This document shows, in pieces, positions 63,552 through 64,000 of a stretch of DNA of 64,000 nucleotides (position 1 is its first letter; every line of letters starts with the position of its first letter). This stretch comes from Chondromyces crocatus (GTDB taxonomy: Bacteria; Myxococcota_A; Polyangia; Polyangiales; Polyangiaceae), in the NCBI RefSeq assembly GCF_001189295.1, contig NZ_CP012159.1, positions 5,720,525-5,784,524 of the forward strand, in the 5' to 3' direction. Under the pieces are notes generated by a model. That model was not told the origin of the DNA, made no database searches, and was given only the letters and a program-made list of their open reading frames with translations. The position numbers and the translations under genes were made by a program.

Positions 63552-64000
63552 TCAGCAAAGCAAGAGTTGCGTCGCATGCTTGGCCAAAGCGTTGAGTGTC
63601 GTGAGAGGAAAATTGGTCAGCTTCCACCACATCCCATTGGCCTTGAGACTTCGATTGATGCTTGCATCGAGAGGGTTGTAATTCCACGGCATATCCAGCC
63701 CACCACGGGACCTTGGGATGATGTGATCGATGTCCTTCCCCTTCAGGTCGACCCCCTCCTTTTGCAGCGTCTTTCTGTATTTGCTTGTACTCATGGCACG
63801 GCCACAGACCCCACGGAGAAATAGATCCGAACCCGCTGCGACGATGATGATGGCTGTTACTTCTCGGTATCGATCTGCCGCAATTCGGTAGTTTCGTGCT
63901 GATTCCTCGAAGGCCCCGCTCGCCGCTCCGTAGGCTGCTGCTGCTCGGTGGTACGCATCTTGGGCAGCTGCCAGATCCAGCGCGATCCGGTCGCCGCGCT
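63552..64000 (-). CDS. HNH-nuclease domain at the C-terminus of a protein entering from the right
   Basis: On the minus strand the frame is open from the right edge to a stop at 63552, so at least 148 C-terminal residues are visible and the true start is outside. The edge-proximal part is a helical, Ala/Arg-rich stretch (AAAYGAASGAFEESARNYRI). The last 80 residues hold a compact HNH-type motif: DIDHIIPRSRGG, then WNYNPLDASINRSLKANG. This is the expected DH..P....GG....N..PL....N order. A nuclease domain at the very end of a longer helical protein is typical of polymorphic toxins and effectors, but phage or restriction roles are possible. The region is AT-richer than the genome around it. Confidence 0.7.
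   Translation of the reverse strand, partial: RGDRIALDLAAAQDAYHRAAAAYGAASGAFEESARNYRIAADRYREVTAIIIVAAGSDLFLRGVCGRAMSTSKYRKTLQKEGVDLKGKDIDHIIPRSRGGLDMPWNYNPLDASINRSLKANGMWWKLTNFPLTTLNALAKHATQLLLC

Overview
This 64 kb window is from a very GC-rich bacterial chromosome, most likely a myxobacterium of the Polyangiales/Sorangium type. That placement is inferred from several traits: many secreted lipoproteins with Gly/Ser/Pro-rich spacers, a DUF2169 type VI secretion accessory protein, a hybrid GAF histidine kinase, NRPS-like enzymes, and a glutaminyl-tRNA synthetase with a C-terminal YqeY/GatB-like extension. I saw no rRNA, tRNA, CRISPR array or insertion sequence.

Layout. 1-4174 is a minus-strand operon: a PstS-like binding protein, a small lipoprotein, an OprO/OprP-type porin, and a lipoprotein that runs off the left edge. 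Next come a prolyl oligopeptidase/quinone oxidoreductase pair (4660-7857), a small GTG-start gene (8016-8288), a secreted D-aminoacylase (8285-9997), a His-rich lipoprotein, a GAF-GAF-HK-REC kinase (11159-13489), ychF, a GlsB-like membrane protein and an esterase. From 16818 to 20940 there is a minus-strand lanthipeptide-like locus: a 57-codon precursor gene at 20618-20791, a putative attenuator hairpin, a class IV LanL synthetase (17787-20522), then two downstream genes. 21371-23415 is a TPR/lipoprotein pair, and 23510-25049 a TetR-map operon. Six 42-bp tandem repeats separate map from glnS.

28406-43513 holds mostly single genes: an alpha/beta hydrolase lipoprotein, a B3/4-domain protein, an AlkZ-like DNA glycosylase, a DUF938 methyltransferase, a GNAT-like protein, a cupin, the DUF2169 protein, a second membrane-protein/lipoprotein pair, duplicated NmrA-like reductases, a DUF427 protein and a membrane M28 peptidase. 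43749-51122 carries two A-T-R (adenylation, carrier, reductase) proteins. The first has all catalytic motifs. The second is an intact reading frame whose adenylation, carrier and reductase active sites are all altered. asd and a 1,111-residue lipoprotein follow. 55993-61706 is a tandem array of four paralogous membrane proteins with a repeated [membrane hairpin + PH-like] layout and a helical tail. The right end has a Cys-rich lipoprotein, two tandem small helical paralogs, and the C-terminus of an HNH-nuclease protein in a visibly AT-richer stretch.

The best candidates for undescribed biology are the small lanthipeptide-like system, the active/inactive A-T-R pair, and the four-gene membrane-protein array.
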